The notes under the pieces are model-generated. The model did not search any database and was not told where the DNA came from. It saw only the letters and a program-made list of their open reading frames with translations. DNA of 64,000 bases from contig NZ_AFNV02000010.1 of the NCBI RefSeq assembly GCF_000215955.2, positions 62,001 to 126,000 on the forward strand. Direction: 5' to 3'. Source of the stretch: Salinisphaera shabanensis E1L3A. Lineage in GTDB: Bacteria; Pseudomonadota; Gammaproteobacteria; Nevskiales; Salinisphaeraceae. Numbering within the stretch: the stretch's first letter is position 1; every line of letters starts with the position of its first letter. Shown here piece by piece: positions 1 through 9,481 of this stretch. The position numbers and the translations under genes were made by a program.

Positions 1-941
1 TCTTTTTCCCGGCCGGTGACCATCACGCGCTCGTTGCGCTTGGCCTGGAACTTGACGCCGTTTCCCGTTGACGGGCCCGAGCGGACGTTAACCACGTCGC
101 CGCCGATATAACGTGTCGGCCCGGTTTCCGGCACGCCTTGCGGCAGCGCGGATTCCGACTCGTCGCCGCTGGGCGGTGCTTCGCTGGCCTGCGCCGGATC
201 GTTATTGGCCATGGCGCTGTCGTTGGCCATGGGAGCGCTGCTGCCGGCCAGCAGGAAATCGGCTACCCAACCAACGGTATAATCGTCGCCGAAAACGACC
301 TGCGCCCATTCGCTGCGCGTATCGAGCACGGCGACACGTGTATTGCGATCCGCCTGACGCAGAACCCGACCGCGTGTGCTCGGTTTGCTGCGGATATTGA
401 CGTTATCGCCATCGATTCGCGACTGCGGCAGGTTCTGCATGATCTGCGGCAGATTTTTCTGGGCAGAGCCGTTGCCGGCCTCGGCCGCTTTCGCTGCCCA
501 GCGCGCGGCTTCGGCCAGATCCTGACGTACGCCATTGCCACGAACGTACAACACCGCGAGATTGTTCTGGGCCGCCGGCTCGCCATGCTCGGCTGCGCGC
601 TTGAACCATTCCGCGGCCTTGGCGCTGTCCTGCGGTACGCCGTGGCCTTCCTGATACATGATGCCGAGATTATGCTCGGCCTTGGAATAATTCTGGGCCG
701 CGGCCTTTTCATACCAGTCGCGCGCCTGGGCATAGTCCTGCTCTACGCCATAACCTTCATCGTAGAGCACGCCCATGTTGTATTGCGCATTGGCACTGCC
801 ATTTTCGGCGAGCGGCCGCGCGCTTTTGAGAACCTGCGCGGCCTCGGCATCGCTGGGCCCTTGCTGGGCGATAGCGCTCGTGGCACAGGCCAATGCGCTG
901 ATAGCTATAACGGCAAGCCGTGCGATCGCTTTGTTCTTCAT
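1..941 (-). CDS. SEL1-repeat protein with SH3b domains, 3' end cut by window edge
   Basis: The frame runs from ATG at 941 to the left edge without a stop, giving about 313 residues of a longer protein. It starts with a Sec signal peptide (MKNKAIARLAV..., likely cleavage after SAIA, residue 25), so it is exported. Residues about 48-165 hold three SEL1/TPR-like repeats (AQYNMGVLYDEGYGV, AEHNLGIMYQEGHGV, AQNNLAVLYVRGNGV). A bacterial SH3 domain follows at about 175-232 (VNIRSKPSTRGRV), and a second begins at about 276 (VNVRSGPSTGNG) and is cut. SEL1 repeats mediate protein contacts and SH3b domains often bind cell wall, so an envelope scaffold role is inferred. No catalytic motif is visible. Confidence 0.85.
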   Translation of the reverse strand, partial: MKNKAIARLAVIAISALACATSAIAQQGPSDAEAAQVLKSARPLAENGSANAQYNMGVLYDEGYGVEQDYAQARDWYEKAAAQNYSKAEHNLGIMYQEGHGVPQDSAKAAEWFKRAAEHGEPAAQNNLAVLYVRGNGVRQDLAEAARWAAKAAEAGNGSAQKNLPQIMQNLPQSRIDGDNVNIRSKPSTRGRVLRQADRNTRVAVLDTRSEWAQVVFGDDYTVGWVADFLLAGSSAPMANDSAMANNDPAQASEAPPSGDESESALPQGVPETGPTRYIGGDVVNVRSGPSTGNGVKFQAKRNERVMVTGREK

Positions 942-957
942 GCTCAATCCTTCCATC

Positions 958-977
958 GCGGCCGAAAGGTCGGCCGC
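958..977. other. Perfect 8-bp hairpin upstream of the SEL1 gene
   Basis: GCGGCCGA and TCGGCCGC are separated by AAGG. The hairpin sits 16 bases upstream of the SEL1 start and 80 bases past the permease stop. No T-run follows on the minus strand, so it is not a standard intrinsic terminator. It could be a 5' leader stem or a palindromic protein site. Confidence 0.4.
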
Positions 978-1061
978 CTACCCCTCATTCAGAAACGCTT
1001 TTTACCAGACCCTGAACCGCGATCAAACAGCGCGCGCCCGGCAAGGCTTCCCCCCTTGGTG

Positions 1062-2465
1062 TTAAGTGCTCGCCGGCCGATCCGGCGCATGCACGCCGTA
1101 GCGTACACGAGCCCAGACATACATCGCCCCACCGCCGAGCATCCATACCCCGAAAATCAACCACTCCACCGGCAATAAAGCCGAAGGACTGCCAGGCAGA
1201 TAAAGCACGACCAGCGCGATCGAAAGCACGATTGCAACTATACCGACGACTTTACCCGCGGGCACAACAAACGGCCGTGGCATATCCGGCTCGCGGTAGC
1301 GCAGAACGACGAAAGACGCGGCCACGAACAAATAGGCCAACACGATACCGAGCCCGCCCGCGTCGACCAGCCAGACCATCGCACTGCGCCCGAGAAACGG
1401 CGCCAGCGAAGTGACCACACCGATCAGCAGAATCGCATTGGCCGGCGTGTTGTAGCGCGGGTGCAGCTTGGCGAACATGCGCGGCAACATATCGGCATTG
1501 GCCAGGGCATAGATCGCACGCGAGCCGCCGATATAAAAGGCGTTCCAGCTGGTGATAATGCCGGCCATGCCCGCCAGAACCATCAGCTTGCCCGCCCACA
1601 CGCTCGAAAACGCCGCCTGCATGGCATCCGGCACTGCGAGCGAATCCAGATCGATGCCATCCGGTGACAGCACATACCCGGTCGCGAAGATAATCGCGGC
1701 GTACCAGAACACGGCGAGCAATACCGAAAACACCAGCAGCCGGCCGATATCCCGATGTGGCAGATCGATTTCCTCGGCCGCCTGCGGAATCACGTCGAAC
1801 CCCACGAACATGAAAGGCACCATCACGAGTACGCTCATGATGCCACCGGCGACGCTCGTATCGCCGGTAAACAGGGGCGTGAGATTGGCGCCTTCGCCAG
1901 TGAACAAGGCACCGGTCAGAAACAACAGCCCGACCGCGACGATCATCAGCGTGACCAGTTTCTGCACCAGGGCTGCCGTGCGAATGCCGATATAGTTAAC
2001 CCACATCATCAGCAGCGACCCGGCAACACCGACCGCGACCCAGGTCGCTTCGACATCCCAGCCGGCGATCGTCCAAAGATGGCCAACGCTGTAACCGGGC
2101 AGAATATTCTCGACCACCGTGGGCAAAGCCACCGCCTCGAAAGATACGACGGTCATGTAGCCCAGTACGATCGCCCAGGTGCACACGAACGAGGCCAGAT
2201 GGCCGAGCCCGCGGTAACTGTAGACGTGCTCGCCGCCAGCCTGGGGCATGGCCGCCGCAAGCTCTGCATAGGTCAGTCCGACCAGCACGATCGCGACACC
2301 GCCAATCAAGAAAGCCGACACCGCGCCCAGACTGCCCGCCGACGTGATCCAGGTGCCGGTCATCACGATCCAGCCCCAGCCGATCATCGCGCCGAATGCC
2401 AGCGCCAGCACATCCTTGCGTGCCAGAACCCGTACGAATCGAGGTGTTTCGCCGCTCATGGTCAT
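1062..2465 (-). CDS. APC-family amino acid permease
   Basis: Integral membrane amino acid/polyamine/organocation transporter of 467 aa, the usual APC length. The N-terminal region MIGWGWIVMTGTWITSAGSLGAV carries the glycine-rich first helix that forms the substrate site in this superfamily, and about 12 hydrophobic segments follow. The frame is open to 2702, but the upstream part is not membrane-like. ATG at 2465 (MTMSGE) has AGGGGG four bases before it, and a second ATG at 2459 is also possible. The gene stands alone on the minus strand, divergent from the efflux operon. The substrate cannot be read from the sequence; an amino acid is most likely. Confidence 0.85.
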   Translation of the reverse strand: MTMSGETPRFVRVLARKDVLALAFGAMIGWGWIVMTGTWITSAGSLGAVSAFLIGGVAIVLVGLTYAELAAAMPQAGGEHVYSYRGLGHLASFVCTWAIVLGYMTVVSFEAVALPTVVENILPGYSVGHLWTIAGWDVEATWVAVGVAGSLLMMWVNYIGIRTAALVQKLVTLMIVAVGLLFLTGALFTGEGANLTPLFTGDTSVAGGIMSVLVMVPFMFVGFDVIPQAAEEIDLPHRDIGRLLVFSVLLAVFWYAAIIFATGYVLSPDGIDLDSLAVPDAMQAAFSSVWAGKLMVLAGMAGIITSWNAFYIGGSRAIYALANADMLPRMFAKLHPRYNTPANAILLIGVVTSLAPFLGRSAMVWLVDAGGLGIVLAYLFVAASFVVLRYREPDMPRPFVVPAGKVVGIVAIVLSIALVVLYLPGSPSALLPVEWLIFGVWMLGGGAMYVWARVRYGVHAPDRPAST

Positions 2466-2790
2466 GATTCCCCCTGGCCCTCGGGCCGTTCGACCGTATA
2501 CGACTCCCCTGACACGCAGATTGGCACCGACTGGCCCGATCGGGCATAACACGCGGAACACGACGCCCAAACAGGCACAGACCCCTTTCAGATATGACGT
2601 TTGCCGTGGCGGGTTCCAGCCGCCACGAGCAATCACCAAGTGGCGTAGCGCCCTGTAGCGACCTTGCCGGCAAGCGAACGGACTCGGAAACAGTGCATTC
2701 ATGTATTTGACAGTTACTGGTCAATACACATAGATTGACGCGCTCGAACTGAGCCTTCTGGTTCAGGCGCCTCTCGATGATCGACTGCCA
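2466..2790. other. Divergent intergenic region between permease and efflux operon
   Basis: No convincing gene is present in these 325 bases. The region carries the likely efflux promoter with an overlapping inverted repeat (listed separately) and must also hold the permease promoter, which I could not place. Confidence 0.5.
2707..2736 (+). promoter_or_regulatory. Candidate efflux-operon promoter with overlapping inverted repeat
   Basis: TTGACA (2707-2712) and TAGATT (2731-2736) are spaced 18 bases apart, a reasonable sigma70 pair 55 bases before the first efflux gene. The -35 box lies in an inverted repeat, TTGAC-N8-GTCAA (2707-2724), with partly matching flanks TGTAT/ATACA. A repressor here would block the -35, as is common for multidrug efflux operons. 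No regulator gene adjoins. Confidence 0.45.
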
Positions 2791-4332
2791 ATGCCCCCGA
2801 CCCCTATTCTCTGGATTGGCGCACGCGTATGGCGCGCGGGCGCTCTGGCAGGCCTTGCCGGTCTGCTCTTGATCGGCGGCTGCGCGGTCGGCCCGGACTA
2901 CGCCCGTCCCGATGCGCCCGACGATCAAGCCTATAAAGTCGACGGCGTCACGGCGGGCTCGATCTCGGACGATGACGACACCCCGCTCGACGCGCAGATG
3001 TTCGAACGCGCAGGCGCGGTACGTGCTGACTGGTATCGCGTATTCGAGTCGGAGAGACTCGATGCGTTGATCAAGCGCGCGCTGACCGACAGCCCGACGC
3101 TCGCTGCAGGCCGTGCACGGCTCAAATCAGCCCAGGAGGCGGTCACAGCCGGCAAGGCCGCGCTGCTGCCTCAGGTCGATGCGTCGGCGGGCGTATCGCG
3201 GCAACGCGCCAGCGGCATCGAGCTGGGTATCGACGATCCCTCGTTCATCAATACCTTCAACCTTTATCAGGGCCGGGTAAGCGCAAGCTACGATCTCGAT
3301 ATTTTCGGCAAGACGCGCCGCCAGATCGAGCAAACTCAGGCACGCCTGGATTTCGCCCGCTTCGAAGTACTCAATACGTATGTCACGCTGATCAATAACA
3401 TCGTGGCGACAGCGATCGCCGAAGCCGGCCTGAACGCCGCGATCGATACCACACAACAGATCATCGACAGCCAGCAGCGCACGCTGGATATCGTCGCCAA
3501 GCAGGTCGAATACGGGGTGGCTATCGATGCTGACGCTTCGCAGATTCGTACCCGCCTGGCGCGAACACGCGCTTCTCTCGAACCCCTGCGCAAACAGCGC
3601 ACCATCGCGGTCAATCGGCTGGCCGTGCTGACCGGTGCCCCACCCGGCCAGTTCGAAGACCCGCAGTTTCATATAGACGAACTGACCCTGCCTGCCACCT
3701 TGCCGGTGAGCGTGCCCAGTGCGCTTGTGCGCCAACGGCCCGACATTCTCGCCGCCGAGGCGATGGTGCATGCTGCCAGCGCCCAAATCGGTATCGCCGA
3801 CGCCAGCCTGCTACCGAATTTCTCGATCGGCGCCTCCTACAGCCGCGAAGGCCTGAGTCTGGGCGACCTGAGCGATCCGATAACCGCGCTCTGGCAGATC
3901 GGCGCTTCGGCCAGCGCCCCTCTGTTTGCCGGCGGGCGTCTGCGCGCCCGGAAGCGTGCCGCACGCGATGAGTATGTGGCCACGCTCGCCGACTATCGCG
4001 CGACCGCCCTGACCGCATTCGGTGAAGTATCCAACAGCCTGCGCTCGCTCGAATCCGACGCACGGGCACTGCACGCGCAACAGACCGCCGCCGCGCAGGC
4101 GCAGCGCAATCTCGACACCGTACGGGCGCGGGTACGCAATGGCTCGGCGAGCTATATCTCGCTGTACACCGCCGAAGAGCAATACCAGGACACCCTGCTC
4201 GACGTCACCGACGCGCGCGTGACCCGCTATCGCGACAGCGCCGAGCTGTTCCGGGCGCTTGGCGGCGGCTGGTGGAACGCCAACGACCCGCTTGCCATGA
4301 CCGACGCTGCCCAGGCGGCGCTCAGCGACTGA
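2791..4332 (+). CDS. NodT-family outer membrane efflux lipoprotein
   Basis: Outer membrane channel of a tripartite efflux system, 513 aa, typical of TolC/NodT proteins. A lipoprotein signal ends in the lipobox LIGGC with the lipid-attachment Cys at residue 31. The mature start CAVGPDYARPDAP is the classic NodT opening. Two outer membrane efflux repeats follow, with the typical phrases SYDLDIFGKTRRQIEQTQA in the first half and RQRPDILAAEAMVHAASAQIGIADASLLPNFSIG in the second. It is the first gene of an operon with an EmrA-type adaptor 11 bases downstream and an EmrB-type pump. The start has no clear Shine-Dalgarno, but no better start is available. Substrates are unknown. Confidence 0.93.
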   Translation: MPPTPILWIGARVWRAGALAGLAGLLLIGGCAVGPDYARPDAPDDQAYKVDGVTAGSISDDDDTPLDAQMFERAGAVRADWYRVFESERLDALIKRALTDSPTLAAGRARLKSAQEAVTAGKAALLPQVDASAGVSRQRASGIELGIDDPSFINTFNLYQGRVSASYDLDIFGKTRRQIEQTQARLDFARFEVLNTYVTLINNIVATAIAEAGLNAAIDTTQQIIDSQQRTLDIVAKQVEYGVAIDADASQIRTRLARTRASLEPLRKQRTIAVNRLAVLTGAPPGQFEDPQFHIDELTLPATLPVSVPSALVRQRPDILAAEAMVHAASAQIGIADASLLPNFSIGASYSREGLSLGDLSDPITALWQIGASASAPLFAGGRLRARKRAARDEYVATLADYRATALTAFGEVSNSLRSLESDARALHAQQTAAAQAQRNLDTVRARVRNGSASYISLYTAEEQYQDTLLDVTDARVTRYRDSAELFRALGGGWWNANDPLAMTDAAQAALSD

Positions 4333-4343
4333 TAGGAATGCCC

Positions 4344-5582
4344 ATGGCCAACGCGCCTTCTTCGACCGAACACAATCGCGAACTGCCGCGCCGTGGCAAC
4401 AGCCGGCGCAAGTGGTATCTGCTGGGCCTGGCCGCCGTCTTCGTACTCATCGGCGCCGCCTACGCGGCATACTACTTCATGGTGGCGCAGTTCTATGCAC
4501 AGACCGACGATGCGTATGTCCACGGCAACCGGGTCATGCTTGCGCCGCAACGCGCCGGTACCGTCACTGCGATTTATGCCGACGATACCGACCGCGTCCG
4601 CGCCGGCGATACCGTCATCGAACTCGACGACACCGATGTCGACAACGCACTCGAAAGCGCCAGTGCCGGTCTTGCTCAGGCGGTACGCCACGTCCATCAA
4701 CTGTTTGCACAGACCGACGAGCAGCGTGCCACGGTCGACATGCGCGAGACGCAGTTGGAACAGGCGCGACGCGACTACGATCGCGATCAGCAGTTGCTCA
4801 AGGTCAACGGCGTTACCCGCAAGGCATTCGAGCACAGCCGGTCGGATTTTCAACAGGCGCGTGCCGCGCTCAGCGCTGCCCGGCATCGCTTGACCGAACT
4901 CGAGGCACAAACCCACGGCACGACACTGCGTGGCCACCCAGCCGTTCGCGAAGCCGCAGCCAAACTGCGAGACGCCTATCTCGATGTACGCCGCAGCCGC
5001 GTGCCGGCGCCGGTCGACGGTTATGTCGCCCAGCGCGACGTGCAGTTGGGCCAACGTGTCGACCCGGGCAAGCCGATGCTATCGATCGTGCCGATCGACC
5101 AGGCCTGGGTGAACGCCAACTTCAAGGAAACTCAGCTAGCGGCCATGCGTATCGGCCAACCGGCCACGGTCTATTCGGACTTCTACGGCGACGAGACGAT
5201 CTATCACGGCCATGTAGCCGGCATCAGTCCGGGCACCGGCGCGGCGTTCGAACTGCTGCCGCCCCAGAATGCCTCGGGCAACTGGATCAAGATCGTACGA
5301 CGTGTGCCGGTACGGATCGTGCTCGACGGTGACGACCTCAAGCACCACCCGCTACGGCTGGGTCTGTCGATGCATGTCAGCGTGGACCTGCACGACACCA
5401 GCGGCCAACCGCTGGCCGAAGCGGCACGCGAAAAAGCCCGCCTGCGTACGGATGTCTATCGCCAGCGCGACGACGGCGCCGCGCAGATCATCGATCGCAT
5501 CATCGCCGTGAACGACGGCGACCCATCAACGACCGCCCGCGCGCCGGCCCATACCATCGGTCGTCTCACCACGAGTCCATGA
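4344..5582 (+). CDS. EmrA/HlyD-family membrane fusion protein
   Basis: Periplasmic adaptor of 412 aa that links the inner membrane pump to the outer membrane channel. It has a short cytoplasmic N-terminus, one membrane anchor at about residues 23-46, then the EmrA signature TDDAYVHGN, a biotinyl-lipoyl-like half (AGTVTAIYADDTDRVRAGD), a coiled-coil hairpin (about 95-205) and the second lipoyl half (APVDGYVAQRDVQLGQRVDPG). The open frame begins at 4272 inside the previous gene. I chose ATG 4344 because AGG at 4334-4336 sits seven bases before it; ATG 4338 is too close to that site. Its end overlaps the pump gene by four bases, implying translational coupling. Confidence 0.92.
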   Translation: MANAPSSTEHNRELPRRGNSRRKWYLLGLAAVFVLIGAAYAAYYFMVAQFYAQTDDAYVHGNRVMLAPQRAGTVTAIYADDTDRVRAGDTVIELDDTDVDNALESASAGLAQAVRHVHQLFAQTDEQRATVDMRETQLEQARRDYDRDQQLLKVNGVTRKAFEHSRSDFQQARAALSAARHRLTELEAQTHGTTLRGHPAVREAAAKLRDAYLDVRRSRVPAPVDGYVAQRDVQLGQRVDPGKPMLSIVPIDQAWVNANFKETQLAAMRIGQPATVYSDFYGDETIYHGHVAGISPGTGAAFELLPPQNASGNWIKIVRRVPVRIVLDGDDLKHHPLRLGLSMHVSVDLHDTSGQPLAEAAREKARLRTDVYRQRDDGAAQIIDRIIAVNDGDPSTTARAPAHTIGRLTTSP

Positions 5583-7102
5583 GCGCCGCCGAAGAAGCGA
5601 ACGCGCACCCGCCACTGCCTGCCGGTGCACTGTTCGTCGTAACCCTGAGCCTTGCGCTCGCGGTCTTCATGAACGTGCTGGATGTATCGATTGCGAATGT
5701 GTCGATCCCGACCATCGCCGGCAACCTGGGCGTCTCCACCAGCCAGGGCACCTGGGTGATCACCTCGTTCGCCGTCGCCAACGCGATTGCCGTGCCGGTG
5801 TCCGGCTGGATGGCCAAGCGCGTCGGCGAAGTGAAGCTGTTCGTGTGGTGCACGATGCTGTTCACGCTGTTTTCATTCCTGTGCGGCGTATCCGGCTCAT
5901 TCGTGATGCTGCTGGTCATGCGCGCTGCGCAGGGCGTGGTCGCCGGGCCGATGATCCCGCTCTCGCAAAGCCTGCTGCTGGCCAACTATCCGGCCGACAA
6001 ACGGGGCTTTGCCAACGGCATCTGGGGCATGACCGCGGTGGTCGGCCCGGTGGCCGGGCCGATTCTCGGCGGCTGGATCACCGACAACATCAGCTGGTCG
6101 TGGATTTTCTATATCAACGTCCCGGTCGGCGTTTTCGCGGCTGCCGGAACGTGGTTCGTATTGCGCAACCGCGAAACCGAAACCCAGCGCCTGCCGATCG
6201 ATCTGGTCGGTCTCGGCCTGCTCATCGTGGGTGTCGGCGCGCTGCAGGTCATGCTCGACAAGGGCAATGACGAGGCCTGGTTCCAGTCCACGTTCATCGT
6301 CGTACTGGCGATCACCGCAACCGTATTTCTGGCGTTTTTCGTGGTATGGGAGCTCACAGACGACAACCCGGTGGTCGATCTCAAGCTGTTCGGCCGCCGT
6401 AACTTCACTGTCGCTACGCTGTGCGTGACGCTGGGCTTCATGACCTACTTCGCCGGCGTGGTGCTGCTGCCTCTGTGGTTGCAGAACGAACAGGGCTATA
6501 CCCCGACCTGGGCCGGCATCACCACCGCTTCGCTCGGACTGATGGGCGCGATCTTCTCGCCTATTGTCGGACGGTTGACCGACAAGATCGATATCCGCCT
6601 CATCGTCACCTTCGGCATGCTGCTGTTCGCCGGCCTGTCCTTTCTCAAGGCGGATTCGAACACCCAGATCAGTTTCCAGCAGTTGTTCCTCACCCGCCTG
6701 CCCTGGGGCATCGGCCTGGCCTGTTTCTTCATTCCGCTGATCACACTGTCGCTGTCCGGGCTGCCGCCCAGCAAGGTCGCCAGCGCATCGGGCCTGTTCA
6801 ACTTCATGCGTCTGATCGCGCTGAGTTTCGGTACGTCACTGTCGGTCACGATGTGGGATCGACGCCAGGCTTTTCACGATCATGTCCTGTCGGCCCATAC
6901 CTCGGCGACCGATCCGCTCACCCAGCAATGGCTCGCCCAGGCGCAGGCACAGGGGATGAGCGAGCAGCAATCATATGGGGCACTGGCACAGACCATTTCG
7001 GAGCAGTCGTTCATGCTCGGCCTCAACGAGATGTACTATCTCGCCGGCATCATCTTCATCGCGCTGACCGTGCTCATCTGGCTGTCGCGGCCCAACGACT
7101 GA
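5579..7102 (+). CDS. DHA2-family MFS multidrug efflux pump (EmrB/QacA type)
   Basis: Proton-driven inner membrane exporter of 507 aa with 14 predicted membrane helices, the DHA2 arrangement. Visible landmarks are the first helix with the acidic DVSIANVSIPTIAGNL segment, the loop 2-3 stretch SGWMAKRVGEVKLF and the antiporter motif C region GPVAGPILGGWITDNISWSWIFYINVPVG. It overlaps the adaptor gene by ATGA and completes the NodT-EmrA-EmrB operon, which would export hydrophobic drugs or toxic acids straight across both membranes. Neither a regulator nor a terminator with a clear U-run was found next to the operon. Confidence 0.93.
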   Translation: MSAAEEANAHPPLPAGALFVVTLSLALAVFMNVLDVSIANVSIPTIAGNLGVSTSQGTWVITSFAVANAIAVPVSGWMAKRVGEVKLFVWCTMLFTLFSFLCGVSGSFVMLLVMRAAQGVVAGPMIPLSQSLLLANYPADKRGFANGIWGMTAVVGPVAGPILGGWITDNISWSWIFYINVPVGVFAAAGTWFVLRNRETETQRLPIDLVGLGLLIVGVGALQVMLDKGNDEAWFQSTFIVVLAITATVFLAFFVVWELTDDNPVVDLKLFGRRNFTVATLCVTLGFMTYFAGVVLLPLWLQNEQGYTPTWAGITTASLGLMGAIFSPIVGRLTDKIDIRLIVTFGMLLFAGLSFLKADSNTQISFQQLFLTRLPWGIGLACFFIPLITLSLSGLPPSKVASASGLFNFMRLIALSFGTSLSVTMWDRRQAFHDHVLSAHTSATDPLTQQWLAQAQAQGMSEQQSYGALAQTISEQSFMLGLNEMYYLAGIIFIALTVLIWLSRPND

Positions 7103-7485
7103 GGCCCGCCCCTCGCGCTTGCCTTTGCCTTGCACGGTTCGTTTGAAAGCGCAGGCAAGGCCGCTACCCACTCCGCCCGAAAACCTGCGCCAAGATCAGG
7201 TAATGCACCAGAAACAGCTCGTGAGCGGCTGTCCATAAAGAAAAAATGTAAAACCGCGCACCAGCTGACACGACGATAAGCACGGCTCATGTCGCGACGA
7301 GACTCGTCTTTTCCCCGATGTTACTGTATAACTCCCGCTCACGAGTGGTTTGGCAGGACGCTCTGGTGGGGACCGGGCGCACAATTATGCAACTGCGAAG
7401 AAACTTTTCGCCTTCATGACAGGTCGAAGACGACTGTCGGGCGATGATTTCATCGTGCAAAAGCGCGAGAGACCGAGGGTATTTG
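7103..7485. other. Intergenic region before the M23 peptidase gene
   Basis: No supported gene in these 383 bases. TATAAC at 7327-7332 is a plausible -10 box for the peptidase gene, but I see no matching -35. A loose GCCTTGC/GCAAGGC pairing with a 21-base loop just after 7102 lacks a U-run and is not a convincing terminator. Confidence 0.4.
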
Positions 7486-8988
7486 ATGCGTTGGTCGAAT
7501 TTTTTGCGTGCCGGTACGCACGGCGCGCTGGGTATGAGTTTGTTCGTATGCATGGGCGGCAGCGTCCACGCGAATCCGTTCTCGCATGGCGCCGAGGCCG
7601 GACTGCATTCCACTGCATTCGATAGCGGCTCGGCGCTGGGTGTACACGCTTCGCGTCCGCAGCTCACTGATGAACTCGGCCCCGACGAACGTCAGGCACT
7701 GCTGGCCAAAAGTGCGCCGGAAATCACCCCCTGGCGCGAAATCACGGTCGAGTCAGGCGACTCTCTTTCACGCATTTTTGCCCGCGTCGGCCTGCCGGCC
7801 CGCGAGTTGATGGCGCTGGTTGCGCTGGGAGATACGGTCGACCCGCTCAAGCGGCTGCGCCCCGGCAACATCCTGGAATTGCGCAAGACAACGGACGGGC
7901 GTCTCGCAGAATTGCGCTTCAAGCTGGACGCAATCGATACGCTTTCGGTTGCGCGTACCGGCATCGATAGCGACGGCGCGCCCGGCCCGTTGCAGGCCGA
8001 AGTCGTACACCTGGATACACAGACGCGCCGGCTGACCGCCCGCGGCACGGTGGACGGCTCGCTTGCGCATTCGCTGGCCGAGGCCGGCGTACCTTCGGGC
8101 GTGGCGACCCAGCTCGCCCATATCTATCGTTATCGCGCCAACCTGTCCCGCCACATGCACTCGGGCGATCGCTTCAGCGTTGTCTACGACGCCGAATACG
8201 CCAACGGCGAACGTGTCGCCACAGGCCCGGTCATTGCCGCCAACATCACCACCGGCGGCCGCAGCATGAAAGCCTTCCGTGCGATCAACGACGACGGCGA
8301 GGCACGCTACTACGATGCCCAGGGCCGAGCCTACGAACCGTCGCTATCGCGTCACCCGGTGAACTACTCCCGTATAAGCTCGCCGTTCAACCCCAATCGC
8401 CTGCACCCGATTCTGCATATCCGCCGCCCGCACTGGGGCGTGGATATGGCTGCACCGCGCGGTACACCGATTCATGCGGCAGGCGACGGCGTGGTCAAAT
8501 TCGTCGGCCGGCGTCACGGCTACGGTCGTGTTGTTCAACTGACCCATTTCGATGGCTATTCGACCCGCTACGGGCATATGTACCAGTTTGCGGATGGCCT
8601 CAAGAAAGGCGATCACGTCAGCAAGGGACAGGTCATCGGCTATGTCGGCGCAACCGGCGAGGCCACCGGCCCGCACCTGCATTACGAAGTGCGTTTGAAC
8701 GGACGCCCGCATAATCCCCTGACCATGAAGCTGCCGGACGGGCATCCCTTGTCCAAGGCACGGCTCGCGGCCTACACCAACCGTATCCAGCCCCTGATTG
8801 CAGCACTCGACAATGTGCCCGACATGCCGCATACGCTCATTGCCTCGAGCGCAAGCGCGGACGCGCGGCATGGCTGTACGCAGGCAAGCACGGTGAACGC
8901 GACGTTTGCGCTGGCGCCGGAGAATTCACGCCGTCGCCATTCACTGGCCGATCTGTTCTGCGTGGTCTCGACCGACACCAACGCCTAG
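7486..8988 (+). CDS. M23-family peptidoglycan endopeptidase with LysM/OapA-like domain
   Basis: Exported cell-wall hydrolase of 500 aa, similar in layout to MepM/YebA. It has a signal-like N-terminus (MRWSNFLRAG...GGSVHA). An opacity-associated/LysM-like domain is at about residues 85-140 (VESGDSLSRIFARVGLP...LRPGNILELRK). The LytM/M23 zinc metallopeptidase domain lies at about 305-415. Zinc ligands are visible as HWGVD (His316, Asp320) and HLH (397-399) in GPHLHYEVRLNG. It likely cleaves D-Ala-mDAP crosslinks during growth or division. ATG 7486 is chosen because GAGGG lies eight bases upstream; the open frame extends back to 7444. Monocistronic by spacing. Confidence 0.9.
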   Translation: MRWSNFLRAGTHGALGMSLFVCMGGSVHANPFSHGAEAGLHSTAFDSGSALGVHASRPQLTDELGPDERQALLAKSAPEITPWREITVESGDSLSRIFARVGLPARELMALVALGDTVDPLKRLRPGNILELRKTTDGRLAELRFKLDAIDTLSVARTGIDSDGAPGPLQAEVVHLDTQTRRLTARGTVDGSLAHSLAEAGVPSGVATQLAHIYRYRANLSRHMHSGDRFSVVYDAEYANGERVATGPVIAANITTGGRSMKAFRAINDDGEARYYDAQGRAYEPSLSRHPVNYSRISSPFNPNRLHPILHIRRPHWGVDMAAPRGTPIHAAGDGVVKFVGRRHGYGRVVQLTHFDGYSTRYGHMYQFADGLKKGDHVSKGQVIGYVGATGEATGPHLHYEVRLNGRPHNPLTMKLPDGHPLSKARLAAYTNRIQPLIAALDNVPDMPHTLIASSASADARHGCTQASTVNATFALAPENSRRRHSLADLFCVVSTDTNA

Positions 8989-9481
8989 CACCCGCCGGCT
9001 GCGGCGGGGTCTGACCGCGGATCAGACCGGCGCCAGCCCCCGAACGCGGCGTGCAGGCTTCACGCCCGCGCTAGCGCGTTGCGATCAGCGCGCGGTCCGG
9101 GGTGCTGAAAAACACAGCGCCGGTCGACCCTGTTCCTCGTATGGCACGCCCGCGCTTGCTGCAAGCGCCTGCCGACCGAGCGTAACCGGCTCGAACTCCG
9201 TTTGGCGCGGTGCGCTCGTTCGAACCATCTGCCCGCCGACCATCGCGATCGGGGTACGGCTCAGCGCCGGGCCACGACGGTACAAGCGGCGCGCTCACCC
9301 CCGCTGCTATAACGACAGGCTTTGCTGACAGTCGGCCCCTGGCGAGCCGCTATCACCGCCGCCAGACCCGATTGCCCGCGTGCAGTACGCCTGAACAACA
9401 CCCGCGCGTACTGCCCCCACAAAAAAACGGCTGTGTCGGCATCTCGCCGGCACAGCCGTTCGCCCGCACTAGGAGGGTCGG
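8989..9481. other. Non-coding interval between M23 peptidase and BCCT transporter (convergent)
   Basis: No gene is supported in these 493 bases. A stem GGTCTGA/TCAGACC (9008-9028) lies 20 bases after the peptidase stop and may end its transcript although it has no U-run. The BCCT terminator occupies 9421-9459. Minus-strand frames of 66-75 codons exist at about 9071-9298 but resemble no family I recognise. Confidence 0.45.
9421..9459 (-). terminator. Intrinsic terminator of the BCCT transporter gene
   Basis: ACGGCTGTG pairs with CACAGCCGT, and a further inner five pairs (one G-U) leave an ATCTC loop. On the minus strand it is followed by seven U residues. It lies 23 bases past the BCCT stop. 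Confidence 0.9.

Noticed and set aside
1755-2549. Plus-strand frame of 264 codons under the APC permease
   Set aside because: Product is repetitive Arg/His/Asp/Gln with no membrane or enzyme features, while the minus frame encodes a full permease.
9071-9298. Minus-strand frames of 66-75 codons between the M23 and BCCT genes
   Set aside because: Two overlapping frames compete, neither resembles a known family nor has a clear Shine-Dalgarno; a decayed remnant cannot be shown.
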